This document shows, piece after piece, positions 50,761 to 60,848 of a stretch of DNA of 64,000 nucleotides. The stretch is taken from the NCBI RefSeq assembly GCF_900091455.1, contig NZ_LT607412.1:3906001-3970000 (forward strand). Direction: 5' to 3'. The notes under the pieces are model-generated. The model was given only the letters and a program-made list of their open reading frames with translations, had not been told where the DNA came from and did not search any database. The translations under genes and the position numbers were made by a program. Every line of letters begins with the position of its first letter. Position 1 is the first letter of the stretch. The DNA comes from Micromonospora coriariae (GTDB taxonomy: Bacteria > Actinomycetota > Actinomycetes > Mycobacteriales > Micromonosporaceae).

Positions 50761-52893
50761 TCACCCGACGATGGCGTCCGAGGGTGGGGTGAACTGGCGG
50801 GTCGGTTGACCCTTCAGACCGTCGCGCAGGGTCTCCGCGACCGCCGCGATCGGGATCTGGGACTGCCCGTCGCCCACCGCGTTGAACGGGTTGTCCGGGT
50901 CGGAGATGAAGCTCGCCGCGGCCAACTCCGGGGTGTAGCCGACGAACCAGGCGGACCGGGTGCTGTCGGTGGTACCGGTCTTGCCGGCCACCGGGCGGCC
51001 GACCGTACCCCGGACGCTGTCGGCGGTGGACCAGCCGCCGCAGCCCCCGCGCGCCGGGGTGTCCCCGGTCGGGCAGCGGGCGGCGTCGGTGGCCGCGCGG
51101 GCGGCGTCCGCGCTGACCACCTGCCGGCAGCGCGGCTTGGCCACCTCGCGCTCGATGCCGCTGGCGGTGGCGTATGTGGTCGGCGTGCCGTCCCGGTTCA
51201 TGATCGCCTGCACCGGGATCGCCTCGCAGTACCGGCCGTCGGCGGCGATGGCGGCGTACGCGTTCGCCATCTCCAGCGGGGTGGCGTCGGAGACGCCCAG
51301 GGTGAACGCGCCCCACTTCTTCGCCTTGGTCGGGGACGCCTGCTCCCGGTCGACGTCGGTGCGCCAGCGCAGCCCGAGCTGTTCGGCCAGTCGGACCGCC
51401 CGGTCCGCGCCGACCTGCTCCTCCAGCCACACGAAGTACGTGTTGACCGACTTGCCGAAGCCGGACCACATGGTCTGCTGCCCGGTCATCGCGCCACTGG
51501 CGTTGGAGGGCGCCCAGCCGTCGTAGACGGCCGACTTGTAGCGGTACGGAGCGTTGAACGATGTGGAGAGCGTCATCCCCGAGTCCAGCGCGGCCAGCAT
51601 CGGGAACATCTTGAACGTCGACCCGGCCTGGTAGCCCGGCAGGTCACCGCCGCCGAGCAGCGGCGCCACAGTGTTCGGGTAGTTGGCCTTCACCTTCGGC
51701 CCCGCCTCGGGGTTGGAGCTCTGCGGATTCTCGCTCAGGTCCAGCGAGTACGTCCGGTTCACCGCCATCGCCTTCACCCGCCCGGTGCCCGGTTCGGAGA
51801 CCACTATGCCGTTGGCGAACGGGCTGCCGGTGCCCTCCTTGGCGCCGACGTTCTTCTCGGCCGCCTCCTGGATCTTCGGGTCGATGCTGAGCACGATCCG
51901 GTAGCCGCCCCGACGCAGCTTGTCCATCCGTTCCAGCCGGTTCGCGCCGAACGCGGGCTGCGCGCTCCACCAGTTCTTCAGGTAGTCGCAGGCGAAGCCC
52001 CAACTGTTGTACTTCTCCGACACCGCGGCGCAGTCGTTCGGGGGGCTGGTCAGCTTCAGCCGGATCGGCTCGGTCTTCGCGGCGGCGGCCGAGTCGGGGG
52101 AGAGGTAGCCGAGTTGGCTCATCCGGTCGAGGACGTAGTTGCGCCGCCCGGTGGCCTCCTTCTGGTCGGAGTCGGCCGGGTCGTACTCCGACGGCGACTT
52201 GACCAGCCCGGCGAGGGTGGCCGCCTCGACCGGGGTGAGGTCCTTCGGGGTCTTGGAGAAGAAGATCTCGCTGGCCGCGTAGATGCCGTACGCCCGGTGC
52301 CCGAAGTACGCCGAGTTCAGGTAGCGCTCCAGGATCTGCTCCTTGCTCATCTCCTTCTCCAGGTCCAGCGCCATCCGCATCTCCTTGACCTTGCGCAGGC
52401 TGGTCTGCTGGGTGGCCTCCTGGACCTCCTTGGGTGTGGTAGCGCTGTCCCGCAGGGCCATCCGGACGTACTGCATGGTCAGGGTGGAGGCACCCTGCGA
52501 GACGCCGTTGGAGCGGGTGTTGGCCACGAAGGCCCGTGCCACGCCCTTCGGGTCGACGCCGTGGTGCTGGTAGAAGCGGGAGTCCTCGGCGGCGACGATC
52601 GCCTGCTGGATGTTCGGCGACATGTCCGACAGCTTGGTGTACTGCCGGTACTCCTCGTAGAACATCGTCAGCACGGTCTTGCCGTCCGGGGCGTAGAGGT
52701 ACGAGGTCTCGGCGGGCAGGGCGGTGGCCAGCAGCCGGGTCTTCTGCTCCACGGCGTGCGCTGTGGCCTTCGCGCCGAGCCCGGTGACGGCGACCAGCGG
52801 GTACGCGGCGGCGGCGATCACGATGCCGGCGATCAGCCCGGCGCGGAGGAGAGGGACGAGTCGACCAGCGGCAGCAAGGGGTCGGTTGCTCAC
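50761..52893 (-). CDS. Class A penicillin-binding protein
   Basis: 710 residues. A membrane anchor (LRAGLIAGIVIAAAAYPLVAV) is followed by a GT51 glycosyltransferase domain (AIVAAEDSRFYQHHGVD, QGASTLTMQYVRMAL, LERYLNSAYFGHRAYGIYAAS) and a transpeptidase with S-x-x-K in GYQAGSTFKMFPML, S-x-N in GKSVNTYFVWLE and K-T-G in VAGKTGTTDSTRSAWFVGY. It polymerises and cross-links peptidoglycan. GTG start with TAACTT six nt upstream. It splits the second cobalamin cluster on the opposite strand. Confidence 0.95.
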   Translation of the reverse strand: MSNRPLAAAGRLVPLLRAGLIAGIVIAAAAYPLVAVTGLGAKATAHAVEQKTRLLATALPAETSYLYAPDGKTVLTMFYEEYRQYTKLSDMSPNIQQAIVAAEDSRFYQHHGVDPKGVARAFVANTRSNGVSQGASTLTMQYVRMALRDSATTPKEVQEATQQTSLRKVKEMRMALDLEKEMSKEQILERYLNSAYFGHRAYGIYAASEIFFSKTPKDLTPVEAATLAGLVKSPSEYDPADSDQKEATGRRNYVLDRMSQLGYLSPDSAAAAKTEPIRLKLTSPPNDCAAVSEKYNSWGFACDYLKNWWSAQPAFGANRLERMDKLRRGGYRIVLSIDPKIQEAAEKNVGAKEGTGSPFANGIVVSEPGTGRVKAMAVNRTYSLDLSENPQSSNPEAGPKVKANYPNTVAPLLGGGDLPGYQAGSTFKMFPMLAALDSGMTLSTSFNAPYRYKSAVYDGWAPSNASGAMTGQQTMWSGFGKSVNTYFVWLEEQVGADRAVRLAEQLGLRWRTDVDREQASPTKAKKWGAFTLGVSDATPLEMANAYAAIAADGRYCEAIPVQAIMNRDGTPTTYATASGIEREVAKPRCRQVVSADAARAATDAARCPTGDTPARGGCGGWSTADSVRGTVGRPVAGKTGTTDSTRSAWFVGYTPELAAASFISDPDNPFNAVGDGQSQIPIAAVAETLRDGLKGQPTRQFTPPSDAIVG

Positions 52894-53014
52894 GTGGCCA
52901 AGTTATGACATTTCCGATTCGTACATGAGAAGAACTCATAAACCGGCGGGTGGTGACGCGGCTTACGCGGAGATCAGCTGTCCCATCGGCGACCTTCCCG
53001 GCAGGATCGCGGAC

Positions 53015-54118
53015 ATGCGTGATCAGCCGAGCGGAGTGGCACCGGACGCCGGGACCGGACCGGCCGCGGTTCCCGAGCCGGACCTGGGGCACCACGGCGA
53101 CGCGGAGGTCGGTGCCGGCCTGGTCGACCTCGCCGTGAACGTCCGCCAGGCACCGCTGCCGGACTGGCTGGCCGGGCCGATCACCGCCACCCTCACCGAC
53201 CTGGGCCGCTATCCGGACCCGGCGCCGGCCCGGGCCGCGGTCGCCGCCCGGCACCGGCGTCACCCGAACGAGGTACTGCTCACCGCCGGCGCCGCCGAGG
53301 GGTTCGTGCTGATCGCCCAGGCGCTGCGCGGCGTCCGTCGGCCGGTCGTTGTGCACCCCCAGTTCACCGAGCCGGAGGCGGCGCTGCGGGCCGCCGGGCA
53401 CCGGGTGGAGCGGGTGCTGCTGGACCCCGCCGACGACTTCCGGCTCGACCCGGACCGGGTGCCCGCCGACGCCGACCTGGTGATGATCGGCAACCCGACG
53501 AACCCGACCTCGGTGCTGCACCCGGCGCGCACCCTGGCCGCGCTGGCCCGACCGGGCCGGGTGCTGGTGGTCGACGAGGCGTTCGCCGACACCACCGCCG
53601 TACCCGGGCGACCCGGCGAGCCGGAGTCGCTGGCCGAGCGGCGCGACCTGCCCGGGCTGCTCGTGGTGCGCAGCCTCACCAAGACCTGGGGCCTGGCCGG
53701 CCTGCGCATCGGCTACCTGCTCGGCGCGCCGGAACTGCTGTCCCGGCTGGCCGCCGTCCAGCCGCTCTGGGCGGTCTCCACGCCGGCGCTGGCCGCCGCG
53801 TCGGCCTGCGCCACCCCCGTCGCGGTCCAGGCCGAGCGCGCGATCGCCGCCGAACTCGCCGCCGACCGCGACCACCTGACCGCCCGCCTGGCCGACCTGC
53901 CCGGCGTACGCGTCGTCGGCCGCCCGGCCAGCGCGTTCGTGCTGCTGCACCTGCCCGGAGCGGACCGCGTCCGGGCGGCCCTGCGCGCGCGTGGCTGGGC
54001 GGTACGCCGGGGTGACACGTTTCCCGGGCTCGGCCCGGACTGGCTACGCGTGGCGGTGCGCGACCGGACCACCACCGACGCGTTCATCGAGGTGCTGCGC
54101 GAGACCATGGAGGCATGA
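53015..54118 (+). CDS. cobC: CobC-like PLP-dependent aminotransferase/decarboxylase (Rv2231c type)
   Basis: 367 residues. Fold type I: GAAEGFVLIAQAL, GNPTNPTSVLHP, VLVVDEAFADTT and the PLP lysine in VRSLTKTWGLAGLRIGYLLG. It resembles histidinol-phosphate aminotransferase-like CobC proteins linked to cobalamin aminopropanol-arm synthesis (L-threonine-P decarboxylase role). The ATG is preceded by CAGGAT and seven nt. Its stop overlaps cobT by 4 bp, supporting the corrin role. The symbol follows actinobacterial usage; the decarboxylase activity is inferred. Confidence 0.85.
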   Translation: MRDQPSGVAPDAGTGPAAVPEPDLGHHGDAEVGAGLVDLAVNVRQAPLPDWLAGPITATLTDLGRYPDPAPARAAVAARHRRHPNEVLLTAGAAEGFVLIAQALRGVRRPVVVHPQFTEPEAALRAAGHRVERVLLDPADDFRLDPDRVPADADLVMIGNPTNPTSVLHPARTLAALARPGRVLVVDEAFADTTAVPGRPGEPESLAERRDLPGLLVVRSLTKTWGLAGLRIGYLLGAPELLSRLAAVQPLWAVSTPALAAASACATPVAVQAERAIAAELAADRDHLTARLADLPGVRVVGRPASAFVLLHLPGADRVRAALRARGWAVRRGDTFPGLGPDWLRVAVRDRTTTDAFIEVLRETMEA

Positions 54119-55212
54119 TGCTGGAGACCACGATCGCGGCGATCCAACCGCCGGACGAGTCAGCGATGGCCGACGCCCGCGCGCTGCACGGCCGGCTCAC
54201 CAAGCCGGCCGGCTCCCTGGGCGCGCTGGAGGAGCTGTCGGTACGCCTCGCCGGCCTGGCCGGTGCCTGCCCGCCGCCGCTGCCCGAGCCGGCCGCGGTG
54301 GCGATCTTCGCCGGGGACCATGGGGTGCACGCCCAGGGGGTGACCCCCTGGCCGCAGGAGGTCACCGGGCAGATGATCGGGAACTTCCTGGCCGGCGGTG
54401 CGGTGGTCAACGCGTTCGCCCGGCAGGCGGGCGCCTCGGTCACCGTTGTCGACGTCGGCGTGGCCACGCCGCTGCCCGTCCAGCCGGTCGTTGAGGCGTC
54501 CGGCCCGGTCGTCCTCGACCCGTCCACGCCCCGGCTGGTCGCCGCGTCGGTTCGCCGGGGCACCCGGGATCTCGCGGTGACCGCCGCGCTCACCCGGGAC
54601 GAGGCGCGGGCGGCGGTACAGACCGGCATCCGGATCGCCGACGGGTTGATCGACGCCGGGGCGGGCATCCTGCTCACCGGCGACATGGGTATCGGCAACA
54701 CCACCCCGGCCGCCGCGCTGATCGCCGCCTTCACCGGCGCCGACCCGCTCGACGCCACCGGCCGGGGCACCGGGGTCGACGACCCCACGTACGCCCGCAA
54801 GGTGGCGGTGGTGCGGGCCGCGCTGGCCCGGCACGCGCCCGACCCGGCCGACCCGCTGGGTGTGCTGGCCTCCGTCGGCGGCCTGGAGCACGCCGCGCTG
54901 GCCGGGCTGATCCTGGGCGCCGCGGCGCGCCGTACGCCGGTGCTGCTCGACGGGGTGATCGCGGTCTCCGCCGCCCTCGCCGCCGCCGCGTTCGCCCCGG
55001 ACGCGGTCAGCGCCATGGTCGCCGGCCACCGCTCGGCCGAGCCGGGCGCGACGGTGGCGCTGCGCCACCTCGGCCTCGACCCGCTGATCGACCTGGGGCT
55101 GCGCCTCGGCGAGGGCACCGGGGCGTTGCTGGCGCTGCCGGTGGTCACCGGCGCGGTCCGGGTGCTGCACGAGGTGGCCACCTTCGACTCGGCGGGCGTG
55201 GCCGAGAAGTGA
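54115..55212 (+). CDS. cobT: Nicotinate-nucleotide-dimethylbenzimidazole phosphoribosyltransferase CobT
   Basis: 365 residues. It makes alpha-ribazole phosphate, the lower-ligand precursor. Signatures are LHGRLTKPAGSLGALEELSVRLAG, VAIFAGDHGVHAQGVTPWPQEVTGQM, LLTGDMGIGNTTPAAALIAAF, GTGVDD, SVGGLEHAALAGLILGAAARR and LRLGEGTGALLALPVV (catalytic Glu). Overlaps cobC by ATGA and is overlapped by the cysG/cobA start, forming a three-gene coupled unit. Confidence 0.95.
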   Translation: MMLETTIAAIQPPDESAMADARALHGRLTKPAGSLGALEELSVRLAGLAGACPPPLPEPAAVAIFAGDHGVHAQGVTPWPQEVTGQMIGNFLAGGAVVNAFARQAGASVTVVDVGVATPLPVQPVVEASGPVVLDPSTPRLVAASVRRGTRDLAVTAALTRDEARAAVQTGIRIADGLIDAGAGILLTGDMGIGNTTPAAALIAAFTGADPLDATGRGTGVDDPTYARKVAVVRAALARHAPDPADPLGVLASVGGLEHAALAGLILGAAARRTPVLLDGVIAVSAALAAAAFAPDAVSAMVAGHRSAEPGATVALRHLGLDPLIDLGLRLGEGTGALLALPVVTGAVRVLHEVATFDSAGVAEK

Positions 55213-56438
55213 GCGCCAGCCCGTACCCCCTCGGCCTGCGGCTCGACGGGCGGCGGGTGGTCGTGGTGGGCGGTGGCGCGGTCGCCACCCGGCGGGTGCC
55301 CGCGCTGCTGGACGCCGGCGCGGACGTCCTGCTGGTGGCACCGGAGCTGACCCCGGCGCTGCGCGCCCGGGCGGACGCGGGCCGGTTGCGCTGGGTGCCC
55401 CGCCGATTCGAGCCGGATGACCTGGACGGGGCGTGGCTGGTCCAGGTGGCGATCGACGACCCGGTCGCGGCCGCCTCGGTGAGCGCCGTCGCCGCCGAGC
55501 GCCGGATCTTCTGCGTCCGGGCCGACGACCGCCTGGCGGCCACCGCCTGGACTCCGGCGGTGACCCGGCACGGCCCGGTCACCGTGGCGGTGCTCGGCGG
55601 CGGCGACCCACGCCGCGCGATGACCGTCCGCGACGCCATCCGTGACCTCCTGAGTGCAAGGAAGGGCCCCCTGTTAACGCCTGCGGTAGAGGAAGGGTCC
55701 CTTCCTAACACTGGCGGGCGGGTGGCACTGGTCGGGGCGGGACCGGGTGACCCGGAGCTGATCACTGTGAAGGGCTGGCGGCTGCTGACCGAGGCGGACG
55801 TGGTGGTCGCCGACCGGTTGGTGCCCGGACTGCTCCTGGACGAGCTACGCGCCGACGTCGAGCTGGTGGACGCCTCGAAGATCCCCTATGGACCGTCCCG
55901 GGCCCAGGAGGAGATCAACCGGATCCTGGTGGACCGCGCCCGGTCCGGCGCCCTGGTGGTCCGGCTCAAGGGCGGTGACCCGTACGTCTTCGGCCGGGGC
56001 GGCGAGGAGCTGTTGGCCTGCGCGGCGGCCGGCGTACCGGTGACCGTGGTCCCCGGGGTGACCAGCTCGATCGCCGCCCCCGCCGCGGCCGGTATCCCGG
56101 TCACCCACCGGGCGGTGGCGCACGAGTTCACAGTGGTCTCCGGGCACGTCGCGCCCGACGCACCGGCCTCGCTGGTGCGCTGGGAGGCGCTCGCCGGGTT
56201 GCGAGGCACCCTGGTGATCCTCATGGGGTTGAAGAACCTCGCCGCCATCACGGCCACGCTGATCGCACACGGCCGGTCTCCGCAGACGCCAGCCGCCGTC
56301 GTCCAGGAGGCCACGACGGGCGCCCAGCGGGTGCTGCGGTCGACGCTCGGCGCGGTGGCCGCCGACCTGCTCGCCGCCGACCTGCGCCCGCCGGCGGTCG
56401 TCGTGGTCGGCGACGTGGTGCACGCGCTGGACACCTGA
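55209..56438 (+). CDS. cobA: Bifunctional precorrin-2 dehydrogenase / uroporphyrinogen-III C-methyltransferase
   Basis: 409 residues, a CysG-type fusion. Residues 1-148 are the NAD-dependent precorrin-2 dehydrogenase half (RRVVVVGGGAVATRRVPALLDAGA). Residues about 170-405 are the SAM-dependent methyltransferase (GRVALVGAGPGDPELITVKGWRLL, VRLKGGDPYVFGRGGEE, VTSSIAAPAAAGIPVTHR). The linker (149-168, SARKGPLLTPAVEEGSLPNT) is encoded by a palindromic 60-bp element and includes a TTA codon, so this stretch looks inserted. It feeds siroheme and corrin pathways. GTG start inside the cobT stop. Confidence 0.92.
   Translation: MSASPYPLGLRLDGRRVVVVGGGAVATRRVPALLDAGADVLLVAPELTPALRARADAGRLRWVPRRFEPDDLDGAWLVQVAIDDPVAAASVSAVAAERRIFCVRADDRLAATAWTPAVTRHGPVTVAVLGGGDPRRAMTVRDAIRDLLSARKGPLLTPAVEEGSLPNTGGRVALVGAGPGDPELITVKGWRLLTEADVVVADRLVPGLLLDELRADVELVDASKIPYGPSRAQEEINRILVDRARSGALVVRLKGGDPYVFGRGGEELLACAAAGVPVTVVPGVTSSIAAPAAAGIPVTHRAVAHEFTVVSGHVAPDAPASLVRWEALAGLRGTLVILMGLKNLAAITATLIAHGRSPQTPAAVVQEATTGAQRVLRSTLGAVAADLLAADLRPPAVVVVGDVVHALDT
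55653..55712. repeat. In-frame palindromic element in the cobA/cysG linker
   Basis: The ends are an 18-bp imperfect inverted repeat (55653-55670 and 55695-55712, 15 of 18 paired), and inside lies the perfect AGGAAGGG-T-CCCTTCCT (55690-55706) and GTTAAC. Exactly 20 codons long and read in frame. Codons AGT, GCA, AGG, TTA, GTA, GAA, CCT and ACT differ sharply from the flanking high-G+C usage. I recall the same motif as a frequent intergenic repeat in Micromonospora. Confidence 0.75.
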
Positions 56439-56475
56439 CGGCAGCCGGCCTCAACCAGTCGCAGCCCGGGGACGG

Positions 56476-56511
56476 ACGACGGGCCGGAGCAGAACAGCTC
56501 CGGCCCGTCGT
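56476..56511. terminator. Bidirectional terminator
   Basis: ACGACGGGCCGGAGC (56476-56490) and GCTCCGGCCCGTCGT (56497-56511) form a perfect 15-bp stem with loop AGAACA, between the converging cobA and otsB-GH15 genes. Confidence 0.85.
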
Positions 56512-56526
56512 TGAACTGGCTGTCGA

Positions 56527-59133
56527 CTACTGCTTGAGCATGTTGTCCAGCAGCAGGGCGCACCGGATCAGACCGAGGTGGCTGTACGCCTGCGGGTGGT
56601 TGCCCAGCCCGCGCTCGGCGAGCGGGTCGTACTGCTCGGGTAGCAGCCCGGTCGGGCCGGCGGTGAGCACCATCTGCGCGAACAGCTCCTCGGCGTCGGT
56701 GCGGCGGCCGGTGCGCAGGTACGCCTCGATCAACCACGCCGTGCAGATGTGGAAGCCGCCCTCGCGGCCGGGCAGGCCGTCGTCCCAGTGGTAGCGGTAG
56801 ACGACCGGGCCGCTGCGCAGGTCGGCCTCGATCCGGAGCACAGTGGACAGGAAGCGCGGGTCATCGCCCGGAAGCAGGCCGGAGAGCCCGATCCAGAGCG
56901 ACGAGGCGTCCATGTCCTCGTCGCCGTACGCGACGCTGTACGCCTCGACCTCCTCGTGCCAGCCGTGCTCCAGGACGTTGGCGGCGATCCGGTCGCGGAG
57001 TTCCTTCCAGTCGGGCCGGTCCTCGCCGCCGTGCTGGCGCATCACGTGCAGCGCCCGGTCGACGGTCATCCAGCACATCACCTTGGAGAAGACGTGGTGC
57101 CGGGGTGGCAGACGGGCCTCCCAGATGCCGTGATCGGGCTCGTGCCAGCGGCGGCGGACCGCCTCGACCATGTTCTCCAGCACCCGCCACTCGTCCTCGC
57201 GGACCGAGCCGCGGGCATCGGCGACGGCCGCGATCAGGTCGGAGATCGGGCCGAAGACGTCCAGCTGGAGCTGGTGGTTGGCGAGGTTGCCGACCCGGAC
57301 CGGCCGGGAGCCGGCATACCCGGGCAGGGTGTCGATGACCGCCTCGGCGCCCAGCTCGTAGCCGTCGATGGTGTAGAGCGGGTGCAGCCGCTCGGGGTGA
57401 CCGCCGGTGCGTTCGATGCAGCCGTCCACCCAGAGCAGCAGCGCCTCGGCCTCCTCGATGGAGCCCAGGTCGACCAGCGCGCGGGCGGTCAGCGCCGCGT
57501 CGCGGAGCCAGCAGTAGCGGTAGTCCCAGTTGCGGACGCCGCCCAGCTCCTCGGGGAGCGAGGTGGTCGCCGCGGCCAGGATCGATCCGGTCGCCTCGTG
57601 GCACAGCCCGCGCAGGGTGAGCGCGCTGCGGGCGACCAGGTCGCGGGCGGTGGACGGCAGCCGCAGCGAGGCGACCCAGTCCTTCCACGGCTGCTCGGCC
57701 GCGGCCTGCCGGTCGTGGATCGGCACCCGATGGTGCTCCAGGCTGTGCGTGGCGAAGCGCAGCTCCAGCACGACCTGCCCGCCGGCGGCGGAGAGGTCGA
57801 CGACCGCCTTGGCGGTCTCGTAGCCGCCGTCGTTGTTGACCTGCCACTCCACCCCGGGGGAGTAGAGCGCGACCGGCTCGTTGGAGCCGAGCACCAGCAG
57901 GCCGTCGCCGAGTGGCTGCAACTGCACGGCGACCTGACCGAACTCGGGCCGCGGGGCGAACTCCAGCCGAACCCGGCCGCTGCCGGTGAGCACCCGGACC
58001 AGCGTCGAGTCGCCGGTGATCACCGCGGGGCCGTCCGGGGTGGTCTCCCGGGCCGGCTTGTCCAGCCAGTCGGTGACGGTGAGCCCGGACCAGCGGGTCT
58101 CCACGGTCATCGTGCCGGAGCGGTAGCGCTGGCCCAGCGGGATGCCGCCGCGTTCCGGGACGATGCTGAAGTGGCCGGCAGGGCTGCCGCCGACCAGGTC
58201 GGCGAAGATCGCCGCCGAGTCCGGCTTGGGGTGGCACAGCCAGCTGACCTTGGCATCGGGGGTGAGCAGCGCGACGGTGCGGCCGTTGGCCAGCATGGAG
58301 TGCCGCTCGATCGGCACCGCCCGCTCGCCGAACAGCCAGTGCCGGCGGGTCTCCAGCAGCAGCCCGAGCGCGCGGGCCGCTTCGATCGGCTCGGCCACCC
58401 GGTAGCCGGCCTGGGTCTCCCCGGGGCCGATCTTGATGCCGAGGTCCGGGCCGTGCAGGTTGCCGAACGCGTTCTCGTCGGTCACGTCGTCACCGATGAA
58501 GAGCACCGCGCTGGCCGCGAGCTGGGTCCGCAGCTGGTCGATCGCTGTGCCCTTGTGGGTGGCCACCACGGAGAGCTCGATGACCTCCTTGCCCTGCGTG
58601 ACCGTGACGCCGTCGAAGGTGGCCGGCCCGTTGCGTACCGCCTCGATGGCAGCGGCGGCGATCTGCGGAGCGACCCCCCGGGTGTGCACGGCGACGCTGG
58701 CCGGCTTGCGTTCCAGCCGGATGCCGGGGTGCTCGGCGGCGATCTCGCGCAGCGCGTTTCGCACCCGGGTGCGCACCGCGACCAGCTCGGGGGACAGCCG
58801 CTCGACGAAGCCGATGTCGAACTCGGAGCCGTGGCTGCCGACGAGGTGCACCTCGCTGGGCAACCGGGAGAGTGCGGCCAGGTCGCGTAGCGCCCGGCCG
58901 GAGATCACCGCCACGGTGGTCTGCGGCAGCGAGGCGAGCGCGCGGATCGCGGCCACCGACTCGGGCAGCGGTACGGCCGTGCTCGGATCCTCCACGATCG
59001 GCGCCAGCGTGCCGTCGTAGTCGCAGGCGATCAGGAGCTGGGGGACCCGGGCGATCCGGCCGATGGCGGAGCGCAGCTCGGGGTCCATCACCCCGGTGGC
59101 CGTCGCCGCTCCGTCGTTGACGGACGTGTTCAC
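56527..59133 (-). CDS. Trehalose-6-phosphate phosphatase fused to a GH15 glycosidase
   Basis: 868 residues, two enzymes in one. Residues 1 to about 255 are an OtsB-type HAD phosphatase ([14 protein letters not shown] with the nucleophile Asp, [38 protein letters not shown]). Residues about 275-868 are a GH15 glucoamylase/trehalase-like domain with an N-terminal beta-sandwich and a barrel ([83 protein letters not shown]). It overlaps otsA by 4 bp. The GH15 part might hydrolyse trehalose or a glucan; its substrate is not evident. Confidence 0.9.
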   Translation of the reverse strand: MNTSVNDGAATATGVMDPELRSAIGRIARVPQLLIACDYDGTLAPIVEDPSTAVPLPESVAAIRALASLPQTTVAVISGRALRDLAALSRLPSEVHLVGSHGSEFDIGFVERLSPELVAVRTRVRNALREIAAEHPGIRLERKPASVAVHTRGVAPQIAAAAIEAVRNGPATFDGVTVTQGKEVIELSVVATHKGTAIDQLRTQLAASAVLFIGDDVTDENAFGNLHGPDLGIKIGPGETQAGYRVAEPIEAARALGLLLETRRHWLFGERAVPIERHSMLANGRTVALLTPDAKVSWLCHPKPDSAAIFADLVGGSPAGHFSIVPERGGIPLGQRYRSGTMTVETRWSGLTVTDWLDKPARETTPDGPAVITGDSTLVRVLTGSGRVRLEFAPRPEFGQVAVQLQPLGDGLLVLGSNEPVALYSPGVEWQVNNDGGYETAKAVVDLSAAGGQVVLELRFATHSLEHHRVPIHDRQAAAEQPWKDWVASLRLPSTARDLVARSALTLRGLCHEATGSILAAATTSLPEELGGVRNWDYRYCWLRDAALTARALVDLGSIEEAEALLLWVDGCIERTGGHPERLHPLYTIDGYELGAEAVIDTLPGYAGSRPVRVGNLANHQLQLDVFGPISDLIAAVADARGSVREDEWRVLENMVEAVRRRWHEPDHGIWEARLPPRHHVFSKVMCWMTVDRALHVMRQHGGEDRPDWKELRDRIAANVLEHGWHEEVEAYSVAYGDEDMDASSLWIGLSGLLPGDDPRFLSTVLRIEADLRSGPVVYRYHWDDGLPGREGGFHICTAWLIEAYLRTGRRTDAEELFAQMVLTAGPTGLLPEQYDPLAERGLGNHPQAYSHLGLIRCALLLDNMLKQ

Positions 59134-60530
59134 GCGGCCTCCGCCTCGGAGACTCCAAGCTCGGAAAGGAAAGACTTGGCCCAGTGCCCCACGTCGTGGG
59201 TACGCAGGTGGCGTTGCATTGTCCGCATCCGGCGGCGTGCCTCGGTTTTCTCCACGTGCACGGCCCGGAGCAGGGCGTCCTTGACCGCGTCCGGGTCGTG
59301 CGGGTTACACAAAAAGGCCTGGCGCAGCTCGGTGGCGGCGCCGGCGAATTCACTGAGCACGAGCGCGCCACCCTGGTCGGCGCGCGATGCGACGTACTCC
59401 TTGGCCACCAGATTCATTCCGTCTCGCAGCGGGGTCACCATCATGACGTCGGCAGCGACGTACATCGCGGCCAGTTCACTGCGACTGTACGACTGATGCA
59501 GGTAGTGCACCGCCGGCACGCCGACCCTGGCGAATTCACCATTAATCCGACCGACTTCGCGCTCCACCTTGACCCGAAGCGCCTGGTAGTGCTCGACGCG
59601 TTCCCGACTCGGCGTGGCCACCTGCACCATAACCGCGTCCGGGACTGTCAACTTTCCGTCAGCCAGCAGCTCGCGGAAAGCCTTGAGCCGCAACTCGATG
59701 CCCTTTGTGTAATCCAGCCGGTCCACGCCCAGGATTATCGTCTTCGGGTCGCCCAGCTCGGCCCGAATCTGCTTGGCCCGGGCCTGTACCGCCGGGTCGG
59801 CGGCCATCCGCTCCATCTCCTGGGTGTCGATCGAGATGGGGAAGGCGCCCGCCTTCACCTGCCGACCGTCGACCTGGATCATCTGCCCCTCGTAGCGGAG
59901 CCCGAGCAGGTGCCGGGCCAGCCGGACGAAGTTCTGCGCGGCCAGCCGCTGCTGGAAGCCGACCAGGTCGGCGCCGAGCAGGCCGCGAAGGATCTCGGTG
60001 CGGAACGGCATCTGCATGAACAGCTCGATCGGCGGGAACGGGATGTGCAGGAAGAAGCCGATCCGCAGGTCCGGTCGCAGCTCCCGGAGCATCGCCGGGA
60101 CCAACTGGAGCTGGTAGTCCTGCACCCAGACCGTCGCGCCCTCGGCCGCGACGTCCGCCGCGGCCTCCGCGAACCGCGCGTTGACCAGGCGGTACGCCTC
60201 CCGCCAGCGGCGCTTGTAGGCCGGCGTCTCCACCGCGTCGTGGTAGAGCGGCCAGATCGTCGCGTTGGACTGGCCCTCGTAGTAGCGCTCCAACTCCTCG
60301 GCGCTCAACGGGACCGGGTGCAGCCGGATGCCCTCCAGGTCGAACGGCTCGGGGGCGGCACCTGTGCCGCCGGCCCAGCCGACCCAGGTCCCCTGGTGCT
60401 CGGCGAGCACGGGATGCAGCGCGGTGACCAGCCCGCCGGGGCTGCGTCGCCACTGCCGTCCCTCGGGTGTGCTCACCTCGTCGACCGGCAGGCGGTTCGC
60501 CACTACGACAAAGGAGCTACGGACGGTCAC
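59130..60530 (-). CDS. otsA: Trehalose-6-phosphate synthase OtsA
   Basis: 466 residues, a GT20 glycosyltransferase joining UDP/GDP/ADP-glucose to glucose-6-P. Signatures are [84 protein letters not shown] and [24 protein letters not shown] start with GGAGGTGG upstream. Followed by the phosphatase fusion with a 4-bp overlap, so both trehalose steps are co-translated. Two TACGCT hexamers (60575-60570 and 60584-60579) are candidate -10 elements. Confidence 0.95.
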   Translation of the reverse strand: MTVRSSFVVVANRLPVDEVSTPEGRQWRRSPGGLVTALHPVLAEHQGTWVGWAGGTGAAPEPFDLEGIRLHPVPLSAEELERYYEGQSNATIWPLYHDAVETPAYKRRWREAYRLVNARFAEAAADVAAEGATVWVQDYQLQLVPAMLRELRPDLRIGFFLHIPFPPIELFMQMPFRTEILRGLLGADLVGFQQRLAAQNFVRLARHLLGLRYEGQMIQVDGRQVKAGAFPISIDTQEMERMAADPAVQARAKQIRAELGDPKTIILGVDRLDYTKGIELRLKAFRELLADGKLTVPDAVMVQVATPSRERVEHYQALRVKVEREVGRINGEFARVGVPAVHYLHQSYSRSELAAMYVAADVMMVTPLRDGMNLVAKEYVASRADQGGALVLSEFAGAATELRQAFLCNPHDPDAVKDALLRAVHVEKTEARRRMRTMQRHLRTHDVGHWAKSFLSELGVSEAEAA

Positions 60531-60848
60531 GATCGGCCACCTCCGGGTACTGACGGGTCCACCGCGATGAGCGTACTGAGCGTAGCTGCGGCCTCTGTTG
60601 CCTCGTGCCGGAGTTCCGTACCCGCTCCGCGAGGGCTGAATCGGAATCGTGATCTTGTTGACAGGGTGGTTCGGTGAGCGGCACGACGTACTCCTGGGGC
60701 GGGGTGATGTGGGCGAAGCGGGCCGTACCTGTCAGGATTGACGATGGCGTGCGCGCGGCCGGCTTCCGGCCGGCGGCGGCGGGCGGAGGTCGCAGCCCGC
60801 GCCGCGCCGCCGATCATGCGACAGCAACCGACGGAGGTAGCCCGCACC
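60531..60848. other. Divergent intergenic region between otsA and ettA
   Basis: 318 bp. On the left are two TACGCT -10-like hexamers for otsA. On the right TTGACA (60658-60663) and CAGGAT (60733-60738) are promoter-like elements for ettA. The spacing between them is too long for one promoter, so CAGGAT may act alone. The transcribed leader before ettA is G+C-rich and can form hairpins; no known riboswitch is seen. Confidence 0.4.
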
